DNA from: Dryas octopetala
Lineage: Eukaryota > Streptophyta > Magnoliopsida > Rosales > Rosaceae
NCBI GenBank assembly: GCA_963921425.1
Contig: OY992839.1
Location: forward strand, 16,662,910-16,726,909
Direction: 5' to 3'
Length of the DNA: 64,000 nucleotides
Made by a program: the position numbers and the translations under genes. Below, one piece after another: positions 23,188 to 33,384 of the stretch; positions within the stretch are counted from its first letter, which is position 1, and each line of letters starts with the position of its first letter. Below the pieces are notes generated by a model. It searched no databases. It saw only the letters and a list, made by a program, of their open reading frames with translations, and was not told where the DNA came from.

Positions 23188-23375
23188 CATCTTTATAACT
23201 CAAGGAGAGGGAGCTCTCTCTGAAATTTCAGAAACCCTAGCCTCCTTTCTCTCTCTTTCTTTTCTCACGCACCCTAGGAACCCTAGCAGCCCCCATTATT
23301 TCTCTTCCCTTTCCGCAGCCACCATCATCTCTCTTTCTTTATTTTTCTGCTGAACTGAAGGAGGAGGAAGGAGTC

Positions 23376-23470
23376 AAGCCGCTGCCACCTTGTGCCGCTG
23401 CTGCCACCTTGTGCCGCCGCTGCCACCTTGTGCCGCCGCTGCCACCTTGTGCCGCCGCCGCTGCCATTCT
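23376..23470 (+). repeat. GCCGCTGCCACCTTGT minisatellite in LTR leader
   Basis: Tandem units of about 18 bp containing GCTGCCACCTTGTGCCG. The 3' LTR copy (28056-28168) has about one more unit than the 5' copy. Confidence 0.85.
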
Positions 23471-24414
23471 CTAAGGATGTTCTCTTTGTTTTTCTTTTGG
23501 AATTCTAGTTTTTAATTGTTTTGTTTAATTAATTTGCTTTCCAACATGGATTGGGAATTTATTTATATTATTATGATTTTATTTTCTATTTTAATTATGT
23601 AGGTTTATTTATTCTATCTTGCATGTTAGTTGTAGGTTGATTATTAGATTTGCATGCTTTAACAAATCGTTTATCCGTCTCTTGGTCTGTTAGTTTGATG
23701 TTTGCACGTATTAAATTTCCACTATCTATTAGAACCCGTCACTAGTTGTTTGCATCCTTTGACTGGCCACCTTAGGGTAATTGCATCTAGTTTATTTGTT
23801 AGGTTTAGCTGTGAAATAGTCAAAGACACTAAACCACAAGTAACAAGGGAATAAGGGATTATTCTTGGTAGTGGGGTTGGGCGACCTCTATAAGGAAATA
23901 GTCAAAGCTTATATGTTGTGCATGTTTGACGTTCTCATAAAACTTAATGACTCCTGCATGGGTAACAGCTGCCTTAGCTTGAACTAGGGAACATGTAGGT
24001 TAACTGGCTAAGGAAGGCCCAAGAAGCTCTTAGTTTATGCATTAGGAGAACAATTGCGAGAAAGTAGCCAAACCTTTTTAGCAGTCAAACTTTAATATGT
24101 TGTGTTCAAATTAACTGTCATTAGCCTTGGATGGTTATTGCATGCTTATCTGATTTGAAACTGAAAACTTAGCATTGCAAGATAGAATAAAGGGTGTGTG
24201 CGTGTGGTGAAGTGTGCGTGCGTTTTCATCTCTTCAAACCCCCCATTTAGTTATTCTATTGATTAATTGAATTGATTTGCTGTGTATTAACCATTCCCTG
24301 TGGGATCGACCTCGTGCTTGTACGCTTTGCTACTGATGCGATTCGTGCACTTGCGAGTATACTTGGAATGAAATAGATGTTTATTTTGTTCTAAGAAAAC
24401 ATTCAACAAGTTTT

Positions 24415-24432
24415 TGGCGCCGTTGCCGGGGA
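24415..24432 (+). promoter_or_regulatory. Primer-binding site of B (tRNA-Asp type)
   Basis: TGGCGCCGTTGCCGGGGA is the exact complement of the 3' end of plant tRNA-Asp including CCA. It lies six bases after the LTR. The same site is in element A and copy 2. Confidence 0.9.
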
Positions 24433-25892
24433 ATGGTGTCTAATATCATTGAATTGATTTGATTAATCATTAGAATTAGGATATATTAGTTAGATTTGTT
24501 TTTTTTGTTAGTTTTTTGTTTAAATAAATGTTGTGACTTTACAAGCATATTCTCTACTGATTTGGTGTTTGCTTTTGTAGATGCCTTGAGCAACTATGGG
24601 TGAAAGAGGAGGAGATGACGCAAGTAGAGTAATGGCAATGTCAGGCTGAAAGACAGTAAATCAAGCGCTGATTGGGAGGCAACCCAAGCTTTTTTAAGAA
24701 TCCAAGAGATCAATATAGACCAAGGAGGCCGCGCCTACACTTGGAGTGTCCAACTTGCATCCGCAAGTAAACAATTCCTCTATTCTTGCTTCATTTGACC
24801 ATCTTATTTTATTTGTGTGTTTATTTGGTTGCAATTTCCCTATTGCTTATTTTGAGCATTCATGCATTTAATTTGTATACATTGAGGGCAATGTATCATT
24901 TAAGTTTGGGGGAAAGCAATGGTGTCGTAGCTTGTTTATTAGGTTTTTAGTTTCTAAATTTTGAAAAAAAAAAAAATTTTGTTTTGGCTTTAGAGGTCTG
25001 GTCCTCTAGGGTATTTAAAAAAAAAAAAAAAACAAAGGGGTTTTGTTTCTTTTGTTTTTAAACTTAGGGAGTCAAATCCCACATCAAAATGCAATTTTCC
25101 AAAATTCATTCCACCCTAATGATGGAATTGAATCTTTAGAACCTTGTTGCAACATTGTTTTTAATGTGATTTTGAGTCTTTTGTGTGTTTTGGTTAGTTT
25201 TTGAGTCCCCAACAAGTTGATTGATTGTTTATGACTTTTGAGAAGCATGTTTAGCATTGTGTCTATGATATGTATTCTTCTTTTTCTAATATTGTTCCAT
25301 AACCTATTTTATGATTCTATGTGATTGGGCCTTATTTTCATGAACTTGAGTTGTGATTTGCATGATTTAGTGATTCATATGCATCTTAGAGTAGACTTAT
25401 GTGACCCATGTGAAGTTTTGAGCCTTGTCCTTCATTTCGCGAGTGTTGTACATGACTCTATTCTTTTCTCGTTATTTAAGTCGTTGTATGATCTCATTGT
25501 TTTTGATCAAATGCTTGAAATGTATATATTTTTTTAATCAATGAACTAGAACTTCTTTCTTCTTCTAGGCAAAGCTTCTTCTAGGCAAAGCCTGTGTATA
25601 ACTACATGAATCTTAGAAGATGATTTTAGGCCATGTTTGTTTTACCTATAGCCTAAAAAGCCAACCCTTATGTGTTTTATCCCTAGTTAGCCCTTTTGAG
25701 CCTTATAGCTTTTTCTTTGTTTACCCATACTATATACCCAAACCCTAAGTTTGGGGGTGCTATACCCCTTTTACCCGTTTTACCCTTAACTATGGTTTTG
25801 CATTAATTAAGATTGAGGTTGTAAATAAATGATTATGATTAGCTTGAAGGAGAAGAAAATGAAATGTGCTTAATTGTATATGCCGTGCCCTG

Positions 25893-25930
<38 letters not shown>

Positions 25931-26645
25931 GTCGGGACGGTTTCAAAAGAAGAAGTGGACAAAAGTGTTCAAGTTCAAGCTATGATGTGCAAAGAAGCAA
26001 GGTATGCCTCAGAATGTTCTATTGTTCTTGCAATTCCATAGTTTATAGCCCTTTGTTTATCCCTTTCATTTCAATATCATACCTTACCCTAAGCCTTCAT
26101 TATAACCCCTATGAAGACCTAATTGATTTTAAGAGAAGTGCAGTTCTTAATGTGGAGTCTAGGAAGAAAGGGAGCTTATGGTTATTGATTTTATTTCAAG
26201 TGTTTTGATTTTCCCTTCCTTGAGATCTTGTTTCCTTTCAAATGTGCCTATCTTTCATGACAATATGTGAGCTATTTCTCTTTGATTACATAAATTCTCT
26301 CACATATACTTTGAATGCACAATTCAACCCAATTCTTGAGTGCTTTATTGTTGAGGGTATGCCTTGGTGAGGATTGGAGTTGAATCTATTTTGTATATGT
26401 TGATTTATTTCTTGCTTGTCCAACACTTGGGTTATGAAGAGAATGACCTATATGCACAATGGAGGAGTAAGGTATGTTATTTGAAGCAGTATTAGAATTT
26501 GAAGAATGAATACTATATATGCCTTGCTCTACTATGTTATTGTTGGTCATACTCATGATGTCATTTGTTGGGAAAGTTAGTTTGTTTGTTTTTGAGTTTT
26601 TGAGTCTTTTTCTTTATTTTCTTTGCTCGAGGACTAGCAAAGTCT
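24433..26645 (+). other. Internal non-coding region of B
   Basis: A short leader, a remnant of TGACGCAAGTAGAGTAATGG-like sequence equivalent to the end of the gag region in A, a hairpin (24672-24687), then about 1.9 kb matching the 3' non-coding region of A, including CATTGAGGGCAATGTATCAT and AAGTTTGGGGG blocks. A poly-A tract is at about 25890-25927. Confidence 0.85.
24672..24687 (+). ncRNA. Short hairpin TTGGG-AGGCAA-CCCAA in B
   Basis: A five-base stem with a six-base loop, identical at 42762-42777 in A. Kept although B has lost gag, so it may serve RNA packaging or another cis role; function is inferred only. Confidence 0.4.
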
Positions 26646-26658
26646 AAGTTTGGGGGTG
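26646..26658 (+). promoter_or_regulatory. Polypurine tract of B
   Basis: AAGTTTGGGGGTG directly abuts the 3' LTR, the position used to prime plus-strand DNA. Element A has the same sequence. Confidence 0.8.
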
Positions 26659-29105
26659 TGATGAGTGTTCATTTTACGCTATTTTATGATACTAACTCCC
26701 TAACCTAGAGTGTTAGAACTCGATCTTTTTGTGTCTGTTGTCTTGTTTTTGTGTTTTTAGGTCGAATGAAGCATAAATAGGAAATAGGAGCAAATGGAGC
26801 CGTTTTGGGACATTTTGTGGTCAAACTAGGAAAATGGGTCAATTCCTGGTCAAACCAGGAAAAGAGCTGAAATCCTAGTCAAATGAGGATTCCTAGTCAC
26901 ACTAGGAAACATCAAGTCCAGAACCATCATTGTCGAGCCAGAAATGAGAAATCCTGATTGGAAAAAGAATTCCTGGTTGAACTAGGAAACCTAACCCTAC
27001 TAGGGAAAGGAGTCCTAATGACACTAGGAGACTCCAGGGGTAATATGGTCATTACGAGAAGTCAAAATGGATAAGGAATCTTTCATTTACAAGAAATCCT
27101 AGTTGGACTAGGAAATGTTGGTCAAAGTCAACTTAATCAAGTCAAGGTTCCAAAAGCTTCTAGAAGGTGGTGGACATCCATGGAATCAAATGGAGGGAAG
27201 AAATGAATTCGAATCCAAGAAGGAGAGAGGGGTAAAATTGGAAGTCAAAGTCAATGGTCAAGGGTCAACCATATCATGTCATGAAGTCAATTGGACTTTT
27301 GGCCTAGGTGAAGTCGAAATCCACAAGAATGGTGAGGTGGCAGCCCAACACATTATTTGCATGCTTGCAGCCTATTCAGCCCAAGTCATACAGCCATGCG
27401 CAAGCCATGCATTCCTAAAGCCCATCACGCCACTTGCTTGTTGCAGCCAGCCCATGTTCTTTTAAAGGAAACCCTAGCCCATCACGCCTACAAAGAAAAA
27501 GCCCAAGGAATCCTAGCTGAAAAAGAAGTCAAAACCCTGGAAAATAGCGCACCCATTTCTACAGCAAATCTGTAATTCTCCAGAACGAATCAGGTAGCAT
27601 GCCATATATGGTTGGAAAGATACGGATGTTAGCTTCGCAGGGAATTTTACGGATTTCGATTCCGAGTTTTCTAGCTCAAGATATGGTCATTTTAGTGAAG
27701 GTAGCGCAGCAGTTCCGCGAGCTGAAAAGGGAGTTACGCCCAAAAAGAGCCCAAATCAGCCCAAGGCCCATGTTTGGCCGAAAATTATAAGTCTTGGTGT
27801 GCAAAGAATGCACTTATCCCACATTGAAGAGAAAGAGAAATCTCAGCCCCACTCTCCTCTATAAATACATCTTTATAACTCAAGGAGAGGGAGCTCTCTC
27901 TGAAATTTCAGAAACCCTAGCCTCCTTTCTCTCTCTTTCTTTTCTCACGCACCCTAGGAACCCTAGCAGCCCCCATTATTTCTCTTCCCTTTCCGCAGCC
28001 ACCATCATCTCTCTTTCTTTATTTTTCTGCTGAACTGAAAGAGGAGGAAGGAGTCAAGCCGCTGCCACCTTGTGCCGCTGCTGCCACCTTGTGCCGCCGT
28101 TGCCACCTTGTGCCGCCGCTGCCACCTTGTGCCACCGCTGCCACCTTGTGCCGCCGCCGCTGCCATTCTCTAAGGATGTTCTCTTTGTTTTTCTTTTGGA
28201 ATTCTAGTTTTTAATTGTTTTGTTTAATTAATTTGCTTTCCAACATGGATTGGGAATTTATTTATATTATTATGATTTTATTTTCTATTTTAATTATGTA
28301 GGTTTATTTATTCTATCTTGCATGTTAGTTGTAGGTTGATTATTAGATTTGCATGCTTTAACAAATCGTTTATCCGTCTCTTGGTCTGTTAGTTTGATGT
28401 TTGCACGTATTAAATTTCCACTATCTATTAGAACCCGTCACTAGTTGTTTGCATCCTTTGACTGGCCACCTTAGGGTAATTGCATCTAGTTTATTTGTTA
28501 GGTTTAGCTGTGAAATAGTCAAAGACACTAAACCACAAGTAACAAGGGAATAAGGGATTATTCTTGGTAGTGGGGTTGGGCGACCTCTATAAGGAAATAG
28601 TCAAAGCTTATATGTTGTGCATGTTTGACGTTCTCATAAAACTTAATGACTCCTGCATGGGTAACAGCTGCCTTAGCTTGAACTAGGGAACATGTAGGTT
28701 AACTGGCTAAGGAAGGCCCAAGAAGCTCTTAGTTTATGCATTAGGAGAACAATTGCGAGAAAGTAGCCAAACCTTTTTAGCAGTCAAACTTTAATATGTT
28801 GTGTTCAAATTAACTGTCATTAGCCTTGGATGGTTATTGCATGCTTATCTGATTTGAAACTGAAAACTTAGCATTGCAAGATAGAATAAAGGGTGTGTGC
28901 GGGTGGTGAAGTGTGCGTGCGTTTTCATCTTCAAACCCCCCATTTAGTTATTCTATTGATTAATTGAATTGATTTGCTATGTATTAACCATTCTTTGTGG
29001 GATCGACCTCGTGCTTGTACGCTTTGCTACTGATGCGATTCGTGCACTTGCGAGTATACTTGGAATGAAATAGATGTTTATTTTGTTCTAAGAAAACATT
29101 CAACA
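26659..29105 (+). repeat. 3' LTR of B
   Basis: 2447 bp, near-identical to the 5' LTR. The length difference comes mainly from one extra unit in the CCTTGTGCCGC minisatellite. Confidence 0.95.
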
Positions 29106-29865
29106 CTTGCGCATGGGTTCCTTGGCTGCTAGGGTTTGCATGGCATGCATGCGCATGCATAGGCTGCCATCTTGCTCCTTGCGCATAGGCTTTGGGCTGC
29201 TAGGGTTTGGGCCCATGCATATGCATGCATGGCCCATCTTGGTTCGGCATCCCTTAGGCCCATGGGCCCTCGACTTTTGACTTCCCATTTTGCCCCTCAT
29301 TTCCATTTGAATTCAAATTCATTTCTTCCCTCCATTCATTTCCATGGATGTCCACCACCTTCTAGAAGCTTCTGGAACCTTGACTTTGCAAAGTTGACTG
29401 TGACCAACATTTCCTGGTGCAACTAGGATTCCTTGAAAATGAGAGATTCCTTATCCATTTCGACTTCTTGTAATGACCATATTGCCCCTGGGGTCTCCTA
29501 GTGTCATTCGGACTCCTTTCCCTAGTCGGGTCAGGTTTCCTAGTTCAACCAGGATTTCCTGTTCGAATTAGGATTTCACATTTCTGGCTCCGCAATGATG
29601 GTTCTGAACTTGATGTTTCCTAATGTGACTAGGAATCCTCATTCGACTAGGATTTCTGCACTTTTCCTGGTTTGACCAGGATTTCACTTGTTTTCCTGGT
29701 TTGACCAGGAAATGTCCCAAAATGGCTCCATTTGCTTCTTTTTCTCATTTCTACTTCACTTGACCTGAAAACACAAAAACAAGACAAGAAACACAAAATA
29801 TCGAGTTCTAACACTCTAGGTTAAGGAATTAGTATCATAAAGTGATGCAAAATGCACACTCATCA
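29106..29865 (-). mobile_element. LTR C, right part (antisense), ending at the LTR 5' terminus
   Basis: Continues LTR C beyond element B and ends with AATGCACACTCATCA, the reverse complement of the family LTR start. It contains the palindrome array in reverse (about 29480-29720). Confidence 0.85.
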
Positions 29866-30851
29866 CTTATCACGCCACTCTCTCTCACTTTCTCTCTCTG
29901 AATTTCGGCTCTCTCTATCTTTAACTTTCTGAAAATTAAACCTAATGAAAACTGAAAAATAAACTAGGAGGAGGGGTTAAAAGTATATGATATATTTATA
30001 GAGGTGCAATCCTTGAGAGGCAAGGATAAGTTACTTGCGGCAGCAGCTAGGCTTAGGAGCTCTTGGGCTTGCGGCAAGGCTTGGCCTTTTGAGCTTAAGT
30101 GACTCACGCAAGGGCCAGCTAGGGTTCCTCTTTCTTGCGCATGGGTTGCTAGCTTGGGCTGCTGGTCTTGGCGGATTGGGCTTGCACAATGTGGGCTAGG
30201 GTTTCACTTCATGGGCTGCCACCTTGAGGCTTGCACATTGGGCTTGCATCTTGGGCTGAAGTGGCTTGCATGACATGCATGTGCATGCATGGGCTGCCAC
30301 CTTGGACCATGCGCATAGGGCTTGGGCTGCTAGGGTTAGGCGCATGCATGGCCCCTCTTGACTTCAGCATCCCATAGGCCCAAAGCCCATTTGACTTGTT
30401 GACTTGTCATTTTTGACCCTTGACCATTGACTTTGACTTCCCATTCTGCCCCTCATTTCCATTTGAATTTGAATTCATTTCTTTCCTGTATTCATTTCCA
30501 TGGATGTCCACCACCTTCTAGAAGCATTCTGGAACCTTGACTTTGTAGAGTTAACTTTGACCAACATTTCCTAGTGCAACTAGGATTTCTTGTAAATGAA
30601 GGATTCCTTATCCATTTCGACTTCTCGTAATGACCATATTGCCCCTGGGGTCTCCTAGTGTCATTAGGACTCCTTTCCCTAGTAGGGTTAGGTTTCCTAG
30701 TTCAACCAGGATTTTCTGTTCCAATCAGGATTTCTCATTTCTGGCTCCGCAATGATGGTTCTGGACTTGATGTTTCCTAGTGTGACTAGGAATCCTCATT
30801 TGACTAGGATTTCTGCACTCTTCCTGGTTTGACCAGGATTTCACTCGTTTT
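29866..30851 (-). mobile_element. LTR D, second fragment (antisense), cut by a CACTA element
   Basis: Resumes LTR D with TATCACGCCACTCTCTC and runs in reverse to TTTCACTCGTTT, where the CACTA terminus begins at 30852. About 130 bp of the LTR is missing compared with other copies at the junction with C. The continuation beyond the CACTA element is not found in the window. Confidence 0.8.
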
Positions 30852-31350
30852 CACTACAACAAAAATTGTCACTTATAGCACTCAAAAAACGCTATAAAAC
30901 CCTTATAATAGCATTATCCAAAACGCTATGATAGCTGACGTTATAATAGGTCGAACTTTTTGATAGCGTTTTTAGAATGCTATAAAGAGCACATCTATTA
31001 TAGCATTTCCAAACGCTATAGAAATATACTATAATAGCGTTTCTAAAATGCTGTAACATACTAGAAATACTATTATTGAGATGCTATAATGGTGTTTTTT
31101 GGTGGTGTTTTTAGAATGCTATAAAAGAGCACATCTATTATAGTATTTACAAACGCTATAGAAATATACTATAATAGCATTTCTAAAATGCTGTAACATA
31201 CTAGAAATGCTATTATTGGGACGCTATAATGGTGTTTTTTGGTTCTTATAATATTGTGTATAATAGCGTTTAATGCCCTTACTATAGCATTTTAAAACGC
31301 TATTGTTCTTTTTTCCCAGCATTTAATGAACGCTATAGTATTTATTGTTA
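30852..31350. repeat. CACTA 2 terminus and subterminal repeat region
   Basis: More than a dozen copies in both directions of a 9-10 bp motif close to AACGCTATAA. A block of about 138 bp starting with GTTTTTAGAATGCTATAAA is duplicated (about 30967 and 31105). Such clusters are the binding sites of TNPA-type proteins in En/Spm elements. Confidence 0.85.
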
Positions 31351-31379
31351 ACATTTTTTGGTGCCTGCTCCCAAATTAT

Positions 31380-32270
31380 TTCTTTGCATTTTTAAATTGT
31401 CACTGAGAAATTTTTCTATATAGCATTTAAAATGGAAGTTACTCCAATTAAACACCAAGCTTAAGGCTCCATAAGTATCACAATTAGTACCTTACAAAAT
31501 ACTAAATACTAATCTTAAGGCTACAAATACCAAACTTCAAAAAAGAAAACCAACAATATCCAAGTCTCCCAACTGCAAAACACCTCTTAGCTATAGACAA
31601 AGAGAGGAAAAAAGTTCAACATTTTGGGTCAGTGAGAATACTAACAAATCAACGCATATTCTGTTCAACCATCTCCTTGAGCTCATGTAAGGCATCTTCC
31701 AAAAAGATATGTAATCCCATCTTGAGAATTTGTTGCAGCACCAGCAAGATACAACTCCACAGCAAGTACAACCCAACATATTCCTGTCAATACAATCAGA
31801 ATCATAATTGGAACACTATAAGCCTATAACCTAGGGACAATAAGGAAAAAAAAAAAAAGAAATAACCTGCAAGCATCTACCTAGACAGATGAACAAATTT
31901 AATATTTACATAAACTTGTTCTGGAGGAGAAATTGACATTATATAGCCATAAAAGTTACAGTTGGTAAATCTAGCCCAATGATAAAAAAAACCTTATCGT
32001 ACATAAATGTACTGTAGGATGAGATGATTTCAGCAAACTCAGAATAAATCTATGTACATAAAGGTACTTTTTTCAACCTCTTCAGCACTGTTTGTAGCCT
32101 GTAATGTAAAAATATTTCTCAATTCTCATTCATTTTCTATGTCTCAGCAAAACATAAACAAATAGGCAAGGTCAATGGTTTCAGAACTTTCAACCTTTCT
32201 GGGTTTGTTAAATCTTAATCCCATTTTATCGAAAGTTGACTTTTTTTTTTCTTTTTTGTGATTATGATTA
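31380..32270. other. CACTA 2 interior between subterminal repeats and captured gene
   Basis: AT-rich. A piece containing AAATCTAGCCCAAT (31968-31981) recurs at about 33037-33051 on the far side of the captured nuclease exons, so the capture is bracketed by related sequence. No gene recognised. Confidence 0.5.
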
Positions 32271-32273
32271 AAG

Positions 32274-32825
32274 GTCCCAGAAGGACTCACTCAACACGTT
32301 GTCTCGTCCAAGAAGGCTCAAGCTAACTGGTGATCAGCATGCAATCTATCTCATTAATCTACATTTGAAAAAAAAAAAAAAGATAAGAAATGGTCTTAAG
32401 AAAATTCTCTCCATGCATGCAGTTAACTAAATTTGGTTTCTCTGAATTTTCAAATATATAAAGGTACAGAAAACTAGTTGAGAAATGGAGAGAAGCAAAA
32501 CCACCACCACAAACAGCTGAAGAAGCATCTAGGCTTGTTATTGAAACACTCAAGAGACACCAAAAGGCTGATGTTGAGGTACACTTAGTTACTCAAGAAC
32601 CAATGTCACACAATATGCGGTCCTTGTCTATGGGCAAGATCGTTATGGCCGTTGTGTAGGTGACATATATAGCAATGGCATATTTGTACAGGTATTATGC
32701 CACTTAACATTACACAGGAAGTAATGCGTATAAACTGTATAATTAATTTCAACCAGGAAGTAATGCTCAAGAAGGGGTGTGCATGGCATTACGCAGCCTA
32801 TGACCAGCGCTCAGAATTTGCGAGA
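32274..32825 (+). pseudogene. Captured fragment of a plant Ca2+-dependent staphylococcal-like nuclease gene (CAN1/CAN2-like)
   Basis: Plus-strand exon pieces, opposite to the transposase genes: 32274-32329 (PEGLTQHVVSSKKAQAN), 32464-32578 ([32 protein letters not shown]), about 32620-32691 ([22 protein letters not shown]) and 32757-32825 (EVMLKKGCAWHYAAYDQRSE). Splice sites are preserved (AG before and GT after each listed exon, except the unclear start of the third), and phases join correctly between the first two and between the last two. The sequence follows plant CAN nucleases as I know them: an N-terminal linker, then the C-terminal half of the thermonuclease fold, including the DRYGR arginine. 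The exons for the first half of the nuclease domain are missing between 32578 and 32620. It lies inside CACTA 2, so it is a transduplicated fragment, not a working nuclease. Confidence 0.8.
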
Positions 32826-33384
32826 GTGAGTATAAACTGTATAATTAATATTATATTACTAATTCTGTATTTATTGCACTAAAATTGTACTAAGTTAAAT
32901 AGTATGATAAATTTGTAAAACAGAAAGAAAAGAACTTCAAGATCAATACTATATAAATGTCTTTTAATACTGAGATCTTTGGTTTAGTTTCTTTTAATAC
33001 TATAAAAAAGTACCTTTAAAAAAGTTAGACAGTTGATAAATCTAGCCCAATAATAAAAAAACTCAGAATGAGATGATTCTTAGCTAAAATTAAAGGTATG
33101 GAAGTCTAGTTTAAGTTGGCAAAATGTCAAAACCAACGACTTTGTCAAACGGTACTAGTTTTCAAAAGATCACAATAAGGGCAAAACTGGTTTTACAAGA
33201 CAGTTTGGGGTTTTCAACTAAAACTTGGGTTTTAGAATGATTGTAACCTGCCAAGCATACAAGTTCACACACAATCATCTTTTTAGAGTTCTAAGACAGA
33301 TTTCACAACCAAAAACAATAAAAAAAAAATCACCATGAAACTCAATTTTAAATATCTTGAGTTGATAAATGCTTACCTAACTCT

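Larger units (their letters stand above)
21979..24408 (+). repeat. 5' LTR of B
   Basis: 2430 bp, TG...CA ends. U3 holds an array of CCTGGTCAAACCAGG-like palindromes (22137-22440) and many GTCAA cores. A TATA box is at 23180-23187. A minisatellite lies in the transcribed leader. Confidence 0.95.
21979..29105 (+). mobile_element. Retrotransposon B: full-length, coding-less LTR retrotransposon (LARD-like)
   Basis: Structure: 5' LTR 21979-24408 (TGATGAGTG...TTCAACA), primer-binding site 24415-24432, internal non-coding region, polypurine tract 26646-26658, 3' LTR 26659-29105. Flanks TTTGC (21974-21978) and CTTGC (29106-29110) fit a 5-bp duplication with one substitution, and the interrupted antisense LTR C reads through if B is removed. 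The LTRs differ at few positions, mainly isolated substitutions and one minisatellite unit, so insertion is fairly recent. The internal region of about 2.25 kb has no gag, protease, reverse transcriptase or integrase. After a short leader it jumps to the segment that follows gag in element A. Confidence 0.92.

Noticed and set aside
25890..25927. Poly-A tract as a possible LINE or processed-gene tail
   Set aside because: It is inside the internal region of element B with no adjacent target duplication; a similar A-rich tract is at the same place in element A.
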